In this document: one piece after another, positions 8,288-16,190 of the stretch
Numbering within the stretch: position 1 is the stretch's first letter
How the letters are laid out: every line of letters begins with the position of its first letter
NCBI RefSeq assembly: GCF_042680125.1
Contig: NZ_JBHTNY010000027.1
Length of the DNA: 64,000 nucleotides
From: Robinsoniella peoriensis
Lineage (GTDB): Bacteria > Bacillota > Clostridia > Lachnospirales > Lachnospiraceae
Reading direction: 5' to 3' (one strand)
Notes under the pieces: model-generated
Told to the model about the DNA's origin: nothing
The model's database searches: none
Seen by the model: only the letters and a program-made list of their open reading frames with translations
Made by a program: the position numbers and the translations under genes

Positions 8288-8382
8288 CTGGAAGAAACGA
8301 CAAAAAATGAGTATTTATGCGGGTGCAAATTTACTTTTTGAGAGGGTAGATGCGAAAAGGGGACTCTTTATATATGTTGGGT

Positions 8383-8413
8383 AATGTACGGAAAGATGGG
8401 AGTGGGAAACATA
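8383..8413. repeat. short repeat shared with the hairpin element at 58.8 kb
   Basis: The stretch GTACGGAAAGATGGGAGTGG and its flanks recur near 58828-58857 with few changes. A second shared stretch, CTCAACAAAACCC, lies about 205 bases to the right here and about 240 bases to the right there, so the two loci look like copies of one decayed element. Confidence 0.6.
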
Positions 8414-8437
8414 GGTTTTTAAATCCTTCCTGATTAA

Positions 8438-8488
8438 TAAAACACAAAATCCACCAGCCTTAAATTTTTCTGGTGGATTTGTGTCTAT
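8438..8488 (-). terminator. rho-independent terminator
   Basis: Arms ACACAAAATCCACCAG (8442-8457) and CTGGTGGATTTGTGT (8470-8484), one bulged base. On the minus strand the stem runs into GTGTTTTATT. It would end transcription from the oleate hydratase gene; on the plus strand it is followed by CTATTTTCTAT and may work both ways. Confidence 0.7.
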
Positions 8489-8527
8489 TTTCTATGGATG
8501 ATTCCTTATTCTGACCCAGGGATTCCT

Positions 8528-8640
8528 TTATTTTCCCCCCATCACTTTCATGATTCGTTTGAGGTTTACTGCAAATATTGCCATCGCTCCCTGCATTTCC
8601 ATTAAGCGTCCCTTACTCAACAAAACCCAAAAGCAAAAGT
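8528..8640 (-). pseudogene. C-terminal remnant of a DDE-type transposase
   Basis: An open stretch of about 34 codons on the minus strand ends in KGRLMEMQGAMAIFAVNLKR and then IMKVMGGK and a stop. This ending resembles the C-termini of IS1182-like and related DDE transposases (MQGAxAIFAxNLKR). No start or catalytic part is left, so it is a fragment. It lies directly after the oleate hydratase gene. The upstream part of the fragment resembles one end of the hairpin element at 58.8-59.1 kb. Confidence 0.6.
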
Positions 8641-10374
8641 TTATCTATAAGCCGTCTTCAATGCCACAGCCAACACCTTAGGGTTCTTCTTATACTGTGT
8701 AACCGGACAGATTTTCTTATTGATACGCAGCAGTTTATAGATTGCAGTTCTTGCAGCCCTCACCGAATATTCCTCTGTAAATACCATATCTTCCGGAATT
8801 TCAACGAACTGACTGATCATAGCAAAATTAGTGGAATTGCCAGGCACTACTTTTGGTCTGTCTGTCATTTTTCTTGGTTCGAACTGTGAATCAATATATG
8901 GCATCATACATGGGATTACATTTATAACGTCTTCCATAATCTCATCAATCTTATCTTCAAAATGCAGATGATGAAGCAGCTCAGTCAATAACTCTTCGCC
9001 TGTACAATCTCTCATTGCCTTTGGTACATAATCCCCAACTTTATCCGTATACAGTCCGTATCCCCAGAAAATAGTCTGGTCGGCCGGCTGGTTTTTGAAA
9101 TGAGGTTGTGCTGCTACGACAATACTCATTAACCAGTTGGAATCCTTAAAGGTCATCAGCGCACCGCTTCCGGGTATATTGGTTGAGAATTTTTCAATCA
9201 TCTTTAACAGCTTATTGCCATTACAGGTAACCGTAAAGCTTTCCCAGTTAGTCTCTTCCGGTTTTGTGAAGAATGGTGCCGGATTTCCAAGACCATCCTT
9301 TTTTGCAGCCACTTTCTTCCACAGTTCACCGGAAATCGGATTCTCCGGTTTATATTCTGCCGGAGTATTGAAATCACCAAGTGTTGCACAATCCGTCATA
9401 CAACCGTTTGTCATAATACACAGATCGCCTTCTTTTAAGGTTACGATACTTTCCTCTCCGTCTTTCAAAATGTGCATTGCAGTAGCCGTGATAGAATACC
9501 CTTCTGCAAAATCAATATTAGTTACGGTTGCATTGGTTACAAAATCCACACCATGTGCTTCCAGATAGGAGCGAATAGGCAGGATAACAGAATCATACTG
9601 GTTAAACTGAGTCCTGGTCACACCTTCCAATGTCTCAATTCTTGGGAATTCAAAAATCATTCTTTCCATATAGCGTTTGAATTCAAATAAGCTGGACCAT
9701 TTCTGGAATGCAAATGTCGTCTGCCACATATACCAGAAATTCGTCTCGAAGAAATGCGGCGTGTCTTTGAACCACTCCAGAATGGTCATGTCATCCAGTT
9801 CACTTTCCGGAGTGATCATTAATTTTCCAAGAGTCATACGGTCGTCATTGTTAAATCCCATACTCTTAACATCCTGAATTACACCGTCTTTATCGATAAG
9901 ACGTGCCTTAGCATGGGTCGGATGTGCATGGTCAAAGCTTAAAATCTCTTCTGTTACACTCTTCCCCGGATACTCCAGAGATGGAATACTTTTAAATAAT
10001 TCCCAGAAATTTTCATATGTTTCTTCATTTAACATACGTCCGCCACGGCATACAAATCCTCCTGCCGGTGTACCGATTCCGTCGTTACTGCCTCCAAGAA
10101 TGTGCATTCCTTCGTAGATATGGATGTTCTCACCCTTAAAATGTCCGTCTCTGATTGCATAAGCTGCCCCTGCCATAGAAGCCAGCCCGCCGCCTACAAA
10201 GTGAATCTGTTTATCACCATGGTCTATTTCTTCATTAAAATCATATTCATAGTTTTCCTGCTGTTTGTTCTCTTCTTTTTGATCTCTGGATTTCTTATAA
10301 GCGGTTGCTGCTACTGCTGCACCTCCTATGATAACGCCTGTTTTCACTAATTTTTTCCATGTTTTCTTAGCCAT
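8641..10374 (-). CDS. ohyA: oleate hydratase (MCRA family) with N-terminal hydrophobic segment
   Basis: A FAD-dependent enzyme that adds water to the cis-9 double bond of oleate or linoleate to give 10-hydroxy fatty acids, used by gut bacteria to detoxify unsaturated fatty acids. The FAD motif is HFVGGGLASMAGAAY near residue 60. The family region follows: LGGSNDGIGT, CRGGRML and NFWELFKSIPSLEYPG. Classic members have RGGRE at the active loop; here RGGR is followed by Met and Leu, with NEETYENFW after, so the usual Glu is missing. The first 35 residues (MAKKTWKKLVKTGVIIGGAAVAATAY) look like a basic start plus a membrane-seeking helix. The ATG at 10372-10374 lies eight bases after GAGG. A TetR gene lies just upstream and probably represses it. 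Length 577 is normal. Confidence 0.9.
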   Translation of the reverse strand: MAKKTWKKLVKTGVIIGGAAVAATAYKKSRDQKEENKQQENYEYDFNEEIDHGDKQIHFVGGGLASMAGAAYAIRDGHFKGENIHIYEGMHILGGSNDGIGTPAGGFVCRGGRMLNEETYENFWELFKSIPSLEYPGKSVTEEILSFDHAHPTHAKARLIDKDGVIQDVKSMGFNNDDRMTLGKLMITPESELDDMTILEWFKDTPHFFETNFWYMWQTTFAFQKWSSLFEFKRYMERMIFEFPRIETLEGVTRTQFNQYDSVILPIRSYLEAHGVDFVTNATVTNIDFAEGYSITATAMHILKDGEESIVTLKEGDLCIMTNGCMTDCATLGDFNTPAEYKPENPISGELWKKVAAKKDGLGNPAPFFTKPEETNWESFTVTCNGNKLLKMIEKFSTNIPGSGALMTFKDSNWLMSIVVAAQPHFKNQPADQTIFWGYGLYTDKVGDYVPKAMRDCTGEELLTELLHHLHFEDKIDEIMEDVINVIPCMMPYIDSQFEPRKMTDRPKVVPGNSTNFAMISQFVEIPEDMVFTEEYSVRAARTAIYKLLRINKKICPVTQYKKNPKVLAVALKTAYR

Positions 10375-10455
10375 AATCATTACCTCATTTCTTTGTTTTG
10401 CCAGTTTGAATTTACTTTGTTTTCTCTTTTTCTTTTATTGTTCCCTTATGGCTAA

Positions 10456-10461
10456 ATTATA
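10456..10461 (-). promoter_or_regulatory. -10 box of the oleate hydratase promoter
   Basis: TATAAT on the minus strand. A TTACAT-like -35 lies 16 bases upstream, inside the inverted repeat at 10464-10505, so a protein bound to that repeat would block the promoter. Confidence 0.5.
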
Positions 10462-10463
10462 AA

Positions 10464-10505
10464 ACAGGCAATTCAAAATGTAACTAGACACTTTGAACTG
10501 CCTGT
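10464..10505 (-). promoter_or_regulatory. 18-bp inverted repeat: TetR operator and/or terminator
   Basis: Arms ACAGGCAATTCAAAATGT and ACACTTTGAACTGCCTGT match at 16 of 18 positions around a six-base centre. On the minus strand the right end runs into TTTTATAATTT, so it can also act as the terminator of the TetR gene. The overlap with the oleate hydratase promoter favours an operator. Confidence 0.6.
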
Positions 10506-10546
10506 CTAAAACTCCGGTTATGGTCAGTAACGGAATTTAAAACGTT

Positions 10547-11101
10547 TTAATTACCGCTGTATCTATCATAAGCAGCTTTTTCACTGCTCAGAACAAGCCC
10601 CTTCATAAACTTCACAAATACTTCCGGTTCTTCTTTCATGCCACGTTTCATCCAGTCAATCACAGACCCGCAGGCTCCGTGGGCAAAAAATCCCGCATAG
10701 AATTTCTTATCCGCTTTGGAAAGTCTTTGTCTCATATCAAGTGCTTCGATTGCTTCCCCGAAAAGTTCTGTTGTTACGTGAAATAGATGTTCCTGAAAGT
10801 TATCCTGTGCATAACGGATGGTATTTTGGTAGAAATAACTTTCCGCTCTTATCCTGATCAGCATCTTACACAAATGTCCGTCCCAGTTATCAAAGTCAAT
10901 TCCTTTTACCAGGTCTGCAAAAATATCCTGATAGTATACCCAGTTCAGAAGTTCGTACTTATCCTGAAAATGATAGTAGAAAGTCTGTCTGTTATAGCCG
11001 CTCACTGCGGTAATATCCGATACGGATATCTTATCAAAAGGCTTTTTCCTCGCAAGCTGTTTTAATGCCTGGCCCATATCCGCTTTCGCATTTGATTCCA
11101 T
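10547..11101 (-). CDS. TetR/AcrR family transcriptional regulator
   Basis: A dimeric repressor of about 184 residues. The N-terminal helix-turn-helix is clear: ISVSDITAVSGYNRQTFYYH, with FYYHFQDKYELLNWVYY closing the domain. The C-terminal ligand-binding part has the length of the DhaS/TetR_C group (DUF1048-free, with CGSVIDWMKRGMKEEPEVF near the end). It lies upstream of the oleate hydratase gene on the same strand and an 18-bp inverted repeat sits at the promoter between them. Fatty-acid sensing is therefore a reasonable inference. The start is the ATG at 11099-11101, six bases after GGGAGGTG; an in-frame GTG nine bases upstream is part of that ribosome site. A 41-bp tandem repeat fills its leader. 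Confidence 0.88.
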   Translation of the reverse strand: MESNAKADMGQALKQLARKKPFDKISVSDITAVSGYNRQTFYYHFQDKYELLNWVYYQDIFADLVKGIDFDNWDGHLCKMLIRIRAESYFYQNTIRYAQDNFQEHLFHVTTELFGEAIEALDMRQRLSKADKKFYAGFFAHGACGSVIDWMKRGMKEEPEVFVKFMKGLVLSSEKAAYDRYSGN

Positions 11102-11146
11102 ATAACGCACCTCCCAACTTACCGGAAGCTACATCCGATTCTGTAG

Positions 11147-11337
11147 CTTCTGCATATTGCTGCCTGCCATGACTCCTATATAACTTCTGCCTATTACAGC
11201 CTGCCATATCTGACTCCTAAATGACTTCTGCATATTACAGCCTGCCATATCTGACTCCTAAATGACTTCTGCATATTGCCGCCTGCCCACGTCTGGCTCC
11301 TATAAGGCTTCTGCCTATTGCCGCCTGCAGCTGCCAG
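11147..11337. repeat. tandem repeat of about 41 bp, five units
   Basis: Units start at 11147, 11184, 11225, 11266 and 11308, each opening with CTTCTGC(A/C)TATT and holding GCCTGCC. Units two and three differ at only one or two bases; the last is partial. On the minus strand each unit reads TTTAGGAGTCAGATATGGCAGG and on to TAATATGCAGAAG, close to the core of the dispersed hairpin repeat (GGCAGG, TGCAATATGCA, AGGAG). It separates the ABC exporter genes from the TetR gene. Confidence 0.85.
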
Positions 11338-11358
11338 AAAACAATTTCAAGACACGCT

Positions 11359-13119
11359 CTAAGCATTCTGCTGAAACTGGCTGTTATACAAGTCCGCATA
11401 AAATCCATTATTTCCCAGCAGTGACTCATGATTTCCCTGTTCTATAATTGCCCCATCCTTCATTACCAGTATAATATCTGCCTCTCTAATAGTAGATAGA
11501 CGGTGCGCTACAATAAAGCTGGTTCTTCCCTGCATCATTTTTTCAAATGCTTTCTGTATCTTGATCTCCGTCCTGGTATCAATAGAAGACGTTGCTTCAT
11601 CCAGTATGAGCATCGGTGGAAGACAGAGCATCACTCTGGCAATGCAGAGCAGCTGTTTCTGTCCCTGGGACAGATTTCCTCCGGCTTCTGATATGACCGT
11701 ATCATAACCATCCGGCATTCTCTTGATAAAACTATGGGCATGCGCTGATTTTGCCGCTTCCATTATTTCCTCCCTGGATGCGTCCGGTTTCCCATATGCT
11801 ATATTGTCTGCAATCGTGCCGGATTTTAACCAGGTTTCCTGTAAAACCATTCCATAATTTGTTCTCAGACTGTCTCTCGTCAGCGTTCTGACCGGATGGC
11901 CGCTTACCGAGATCTCCCCACTGTCTACATCGTAAAATCTCATTAAAAGATTAATAATCGTTGTCTTGCCGCATCCGGTAGGCCCAACAATTGCTATACG
12001 CTGTCCGGATTTGACATCCAGGTTCAATCCTTGTATCAGGGATACTTCCGGGTTATAAGAAAATTGAACATTTTTCAATTTCACATTTCCATTCACCATC
12101 TCCGGCTTTAGTTCTAAAGCATCCGAAGTGTCGGGAGTCTGAGGCTCTTCATCGATCAGTGCAAAAACCCTGGTAGCTGACGCCAATGCGTTTTGTAATT
12201 CCGTTACCACTCCTGAAATTTCATTAAATGGCTTTGTATACTGATTGGCATAGCTTAAGAAACAAGACAGCTGCCCTACGCTGATCACTCCCCGAATAGC
12301 AGAAATAGCACCTACAATGCCGACGCCTGCATAAACCAAACCGTTTACAAACCTGGTTGCCGGATTTGTAATGGAAGAAAAGAAGATTGCTCTCAGACTG
12401 CATTTCCTGAGATCCTCATTAATAACCCGGAACTTCTCTTCTGCCTCTTCTTCATGGGAAAATGCCTTCACAATCTTTTGGTTTCCAACCATTTCTTCTA
12501 CCAGCGAAGTCATCTCACCTCGGGTTTCCGACTGCAGTTTAAACATAGAAAATGTCCTTCTGGCGATAAAGCTTGCCACAAATAAAGACAGCGGTGTAAT
12601 CAGGACGACCACCAGGGTTATTTTAAAATTAACACTTAGCATAAATAAAAGCGTACCCAGGATCGTTATGACTCCTGTAAATAACTGTGAAAATCCTAAT
12701 AGTAAGCCATCCGAAAACTGATCCACATCGGTAATGACCTTACTAATCACTTCACCATACTGATTGCTGTCTATATATCGAAGAGGTAAAATTTCCAAAT
12801 GCTCAAATGACTCTGTTCGGATATCTTTTACTACATGATAAGTTATTTTATTGTTGCACAGATTCATCAGCCACTGGGCAAGTGCTGTGATTCCCACAAC
12901 GATCCCAAACCTCACCAGCAAAGGCATTAAAGCAGCAAAATCAACCTGTCCTTTATCAAGAATAAGATCGATTCCCTGCCCTGTAATTACCGGTGCATAA
13001 AGCGTCAATACCACACTGACCACCGCAAAGATCAAGGACATAATGAGAAGGTGTCCGTAAGGTTTAATTAATCTCAATATTCTTTTTTCTGTTTCTCTGT
13101 TATTTCCCTGCTTTTTCAT
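11359..13119 (-). CDS. ABC exporter half-transporter, catalytically complete subunit
   Basis: A 586-residue fusion of six membrane helices (about 15-310) and an ATP-binding domain. The nucleotide domain has Walker A GPTGCGKTT near 381, signature LSQGQKQ near 484 and Walker B LILDEATSSID near 506 with the catalytic Glu. Its partner, encoded directly upstream with the stop and start sharing one base (TAATG), has Asp in place of that Glu. Together they form a heterodimeric exporter of the BmrCD/TM287-288 kind, likely for drugs, lipids or peptides; the substrate is not shown by the sequence. The pair is divergent from an AraC regulator. The signature motif here is LSQGQ, the form usual in this subunit type. 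Confidence 0.93.
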   Translation of the reverse strand: MKKQGNNRETEKRILRLIKPYGHLLIMSLIFAVVSVVLTLYAPVITGQGIDLILDKGQVDFAALMPLLVRFGIVVGITALAQWLMNLCNNKITYHVVKDIRTESFEHLEILPLRYIDSNQYGEVISKVITDVDQFSDGLLLGFSQLFTGVITILGTLLFMLSVNFKITLVVVLITPLSLFVASFIARRTFSMFKLQSETRGEMTSLVEEMVGNQKIVKAFSHEEEAEEKFRVINEDLRKCSLRAIFFSSITNPATRFVNGLVYAGVGIVGAISAIRGVISVGQLSCFLSYANQYTKPFNEISGVVTELQNALASATRVFALIDEEPQTPDTSDALELKPEMVNGNVKLKNVQFSYNPEVSLIQGLNLDVKSGQRIAIVGPTGCGKTTIINLLMRFYDVDSGEISVSGHPVRTLTRDSLRTNYGMVLQETWLKSGTIADNIAYGKPDASREEIMEAAKSAHAHSFIKRMPDGYDTVISEAGGNLSQGQKQLLCIARVMLCLPPMLILDEATSSIDTRTEIKIQKAFEKMMQGRTSFIVAHRLSTIREADIILVMKDGAIIEQGNHESLLGNNGFYADLYNSQFQQNA

Positions 13120-14846
13120 TATCCACGCAGCTCCTTTTCCGAAAGCTGTGACAAACAGATTTCTTTATAAACTTCACACGTTTCAAACAATTCCTGATGC
13201 GTGCCGATTCCAGCCAGTCCGCCATCATCCAATACGATAATCTGATCTGCATTCCGTATTGTCGTAGCTCTCTGCGATACGATAAAAACGGTCATTCCCT
13301 TTGTTTTTTCAGTAATCGCCCTTCTTAGCTTTGCATCAGTGGCAAAATCCAGCGCCGATGCACTGTCGTCCAAAATCAGCACTTCCGGCTGTCCAACCAG
13401 CGCTCTGGCAATGGTAAGCCTCTGGCGCTGTCCTCCGGATAAATTCTTGCCCCCCTGCATAATCTTTGTATCCAAGCCTTCCGGCTTCCCGTCAATAAAT
13501 TCCCTGGCCTGGGCAATCTCAAGTGCACGATAAATTTCTTCATCAGTAGCTTCTTTTTTGCCCCATTTCATATTTTCACGGATCGACCCTGCAAATAAAA
13601 CTGCATTTTGCGGAACTACGCCTACTTTTCTGCGAAGCTGCCCAAAAGGATAATCCTTAACATTTATGCCATCCATCCTGACTGCCCCTTCTCTTACATC
13701 ATAGAAACGGGGAATCAGATTAACCAGGGTACTTTTTCCGGAGCCTGTACCTCCGATGATTCCAATGGTTTGTCCACTTGCTGCTTCAAAAGACAGGTTT
13801 GTCAGAGAATCCTTATTTCCTTTATAGGCAAAACACACTTTATCAAAGGAAACTTTGGGAGCGCCTTTTTCTGGCTGAACCGGCTGGTCACCTTCTTGCA
13901 TATCAGATCTCTGTTCAAATACATCATTGATTCTGATTGCAGATGCAGAAGCTTTCGTAAATGAAATAATGAGACTAGCCAGCGCCACAAGCGCCAGTAG
14001 AATCTGTGACATATAATTAATCAGTGCTATGAGTTCTCCCTGGGTAATGATCCCGTTGTAAACAGTTTTTCCGCCAAACCAGAGCACAATAATAATTGCA
14101 GCATTTACGATTACATAAGTAATTGGATTTAACAGCGCCGAAATTCTTCCTACCCGCAGCTGAATTCCCATCAACTGCCTGCTTTCCCGGTCAAAGTCTT
14201 CCATCTCTTCCTGCTGTCTGGAGAATGCCCGGATAACTCTCGCACCGGTAAGATTTTCACGGGTAATCAGCAGTACTTTATCCAGCTTGTTCTGAACCTT
14301 TTTGTAAATGGGAATGCTGATCATCATAATCCCATAGATTACAGCAGACAAAACAGGTACCAGAACAACAAATATCCACGCCAATTTCACATTGATGGTA
14401 AATGCCATGATAACAGCCCCCAGAACAATAAACGGGGATCTTAGAAAAAGCCGCAATACCAGGTTTACCCCTGCCTGTGCCTGATTGATGTCACTGGTGA
14501 TTCTGGTTACCAGTGTAGATGTTCCTATGGTATCCAGTTCGGTATAAGACAAACCATTAATATGGGCAAACAAATCCTTTCGAAGCTCCGTACCAAACCC
14601 TGTAGCTGCTTTTGCCGCAAAATACTGGGCTGTCAGGGAACAGGTCAGTCCCAAAATGCCAAAGCCAATCAGAACCGCTCCCATTTTTAATATGTATGGA
14701 AGGTCTGCATTCTTAATTCCAATGTCAATAATCCTCGCCATTACCAGCGGTACCAGAAGTTCAAAGCACGCTTCCAGAAGCTTAAATAGTGGCCCTATAA
14801 TACTTTCCTTTTCATAGCCCTTCAGATATTTTATTAGTTTACGCAT
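13119..14846 (-). CDS. ABC exporter half-transporter, degenerate-site subunit
   Basis: A protein of about 575 residues with six membrane helices and a C-terminal ATPase domain: Walker A GGTGSGKST near 364, signature LSGGQRQR near 470 and Walker B LILDDSASALD near 491. The residue after the Walker B Asp is Asp, not Glu, and the switch His is replaced (SQRATT), so one of the two ATP sites of the heterodimer should be slow or inactive. This is known for BmrC- and TM287-type subunits. I chose the ATG at 14844-14846 (MRKLIKYLKGYEKE), seven bases after GGAG; an upstream in-frame start adds 14 unlikely residues. It is the first gene of the operon and its promoter faces the AraC gene. Confidence 0.92.
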   Translation of the reverse strand: MRKLIKYLKGYEKESIIGPLFKLLEACFELLVPLVMARIIDIGIKNADLPYILKMGAVLIGFGILGLTCSLTAQYFAAKAATGFGTELRKDLFAHINGLSYTELDTIGTSTLVTRITSDINQAQAGVNLVLRLFLRSPFIVLGAVIMAFTINVKLAWIFVVLVPVLSAVIYGIMMISIPIYKKVQNKLDKVLLITRENLTGARVIRAFSRQQEEMEDFDRESRQLMGIQLRVGRISALLNPITYVIVNAAIIIVLWFGGKTVYNGIITQGELIALINYMSQILLALVALASLIISFTKASASAIRINDVFEQRSDMQEGDQPVQPEKGAPKVSFDKVCFAYKGNKDSLTNLSFEAASGQTIGIIGGTGSGKSTLVNLIPRFYDVREGAVRMDGINVKDYPFGQLRRKVGVVPQNAVLFAGSIRENMKWGKKEATDEEIYRALEIAQAREFIDGKPEGLDTKIMQGGKNLSGGQRQRLTIARALVGQPEVLILDDSASALDFATDAKLRRAITEKTKGMTVFIVSQRATTIRNADQIIVLDDGGLAGIGTHQELFETCEVYKEICLSQLSEKELRG

Positions 14847-14887
14847 TGGTGTACTCCATATCTCCTTCATTTTAAAAATTATATTCA

Positions 14888-14916
14888 ATTATACAACGAT
14901 TTCAGAAATCTGTATA
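14888..14916 (-). promoter_or_regulatory. exporter promoter with palindrome in the spacer
   Basis: On the minus strand TATACA, 17 bases, TATAAT (-10 at plus 14888-14893). The spacer holds the perfect palindrome GATTTC-A-GAAATC at 14898-14910. Upstream, GGGTAACTATA and GGGGTAACTTATAA form a direct repeat (about 14925-14950), which is the kind of arrangement AraC proteins bind. Confidence 0.5.
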
Positions 14917-15020
14917 GGTAGTTTTGGGTAACTATAGGGGTAACTTATAATGTAAACAAAACACCCATACATTTTACCAAAAATTCATTCCTTTACTGTC
15001 CAAACTTCAGATTTTTGTCA

Positions 15021-15049
15021 TTGACAGTCCGTATACGGACACTTATAAT
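15021..15049 (+). promoter_or_regulatory. consensus promoter of the AraC gene with operator palindrome
   Basis: TTGACA (15021-15026), exactly 17 bases, TATAAT (15044-15049): a perfect sigma-A promoter. The spacer contains the 14-bp perfect palindrome GTCCGTATACGGAC (15027-15040). A protein bound there would block RNA polymerase, so this gene is probably repressed, perhaps by its own product. Confidence 0.8.
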
Positions 15050-15104
15050 TAAATTAGCAATTATTATTCTTAGAAAACCTACAAAGAGAAACCAGGAGTG
15101 AACA

Positions 15105-16106
15105 ATGAATTTATCATCATTAGATGCTAATCTTCGAAATTTAACAAAAAAAGAACAAGAGTACCGTCAGGGAATCCGAAGCCATTTCTGGTCACATTTC
15201 CCAACGGAAATCCGGAACGGTAAAACTATATATAAAATATTTATTAACCGAAGCCGCGAAAATGACATCTGTGCTATTCCCAACAGTCTTTTTGTGCGTA
15301 AGCATTCCAGGTTCCAGGCCTGTCCCCTGCACATACATAAATGGGTGGAAATTAATTATATGTATTCCGGATCCTGTGCCCAGATCATAAACGAAGAAAC
15401 ACATATTTTAGAAGAAAATCAGGTGATCTTTATAGACTCAGACACCCCTCATTCCGTGGGGAAGATCGGTGAAAATGATATCATGATCAGCCTCCTTATC
15501 GACAAAAATTATCTGAATATGAATTTTTTCAGCAGACTTGCAAAAGGAAGCATTCTTTCTCAATTTTTCATTAATACAATCGTTGAAAATACAAGTGATA
15601 TACACTATATTATATTTCAATCCCAAAACAGCAGGCGCATTCCTATATTTTTCCGGGAATTTCTTTGTGAATGCTATGACCCGTCACTGAATTCTACCGA
15701 TATGCTCAAGAGTCTTTTCAATCTCATCCTTTCAGAATTGATCAACGTATATGAAAACGATCTTGGTAAATGTGAACGAAAAGGACTGAAAGGGACTGTG
15801 ATCCCCATACTTCGATACATAGAAGGAAACTTCAGAACCTGTACCCTGGAATCTACTGCTGCCTTTTTTAATTTAAATGCCAATTATCTGACTACCCTGC
15901 TCAAGCAAAATACCGGGTACTCCTACAAAGAGCTGGTACAGATGCAGCGTTTTAAAAGTTCCGAGAAACTACTTGCGAATACGAATACTCCGGTAAGTGT
16001 CATCGCTAATCAGGTGGGTTACGAAAATGTCAGCTTTTTTTATAAAAAATTCAAAGAAGGCTATGGCTGTTCCCCAAAAGAATACCGGATGAAACACCGC
16101 CGTTAA
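15105..16106 (+). CDS. AraC family transcriptional regulator with cupin domain
   Basis: A 333-residue regulator. The N-terminal half carries a cupin fold (HIHKWVEINYMYSGS near 83, then EENQVIFIDSDTPHSV). The C-terminal 100 residues carry the two helix-turn-helices (STAAFFNLNANYLTTLLKQN and SVIANQVGYENVSFFYKKF, ending GCSPKEYR). Members with a cupin sense small molecules, often sugars. The gene is divergent from the heterodimeric ABC exporter with about 250 bases between start codons, so it likely controls the exporter. AGGAG lies seven bases before the ATG. A strong terminator follows the stop. Confidence 0.92.
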   Translation: MNLSSLDANLRNLTKKEQEYRQGIRSHFWSHFPTEIRNGKTIYKIFINRSRENDICAIPNSLFVRKHSRFQACPLHIHKWVEINYMYSGSCAQIINEETHILEENQVIFIDSDTPHSVGKIGENDIMISLLIDKNYLNMNFFSRLAKGSILSQFFINTIVENTSDIHYIIFQSQNSRRIPIFFREFLCECYDPSLNSTDMLKSLFNLILSELINVYENDLGKCERKGLKGTVIPILRYIEGNFRTCTLESTAAFFNLNANYLTTLLKQNTGYSYKELVQMQRFKSSEKLLANTNTPVSVIANQVGYENVSFFYKKFKEGYGCSPKEYRMKHRR

Positions 16107-16137
16107 TCAGTACAACAACTTTTTAATGTTCTCCGCA

Positions 16138-16179
16138 ATAAAAATAAGCAGCCCGTTATTCGGGACTGCTTATTTTTAT
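16138..16179. terminator. bidirectional rho-independent terminator
   Basis: Arms ATAAAAATAAGCAG and CTGCTTATTTTTAT with an inner CCCG/CGGG pair. It separates the converging AraC and trigger-factor-like genes; T runs exist on both strands. Confidence 0.85.
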
Positions 16180-16190
16180 CAGGAATCAGA

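Noticed and set aside
11147..11337. Possible CRISPR array
   Set aside because: The units are directly joined with no unique spacers, and no cas genes are near.
11235..11429. 64-codon open frame on the minus strand
   Set aside because: It reads through the tandem repeat and the end of the exporter gene; a shadow.
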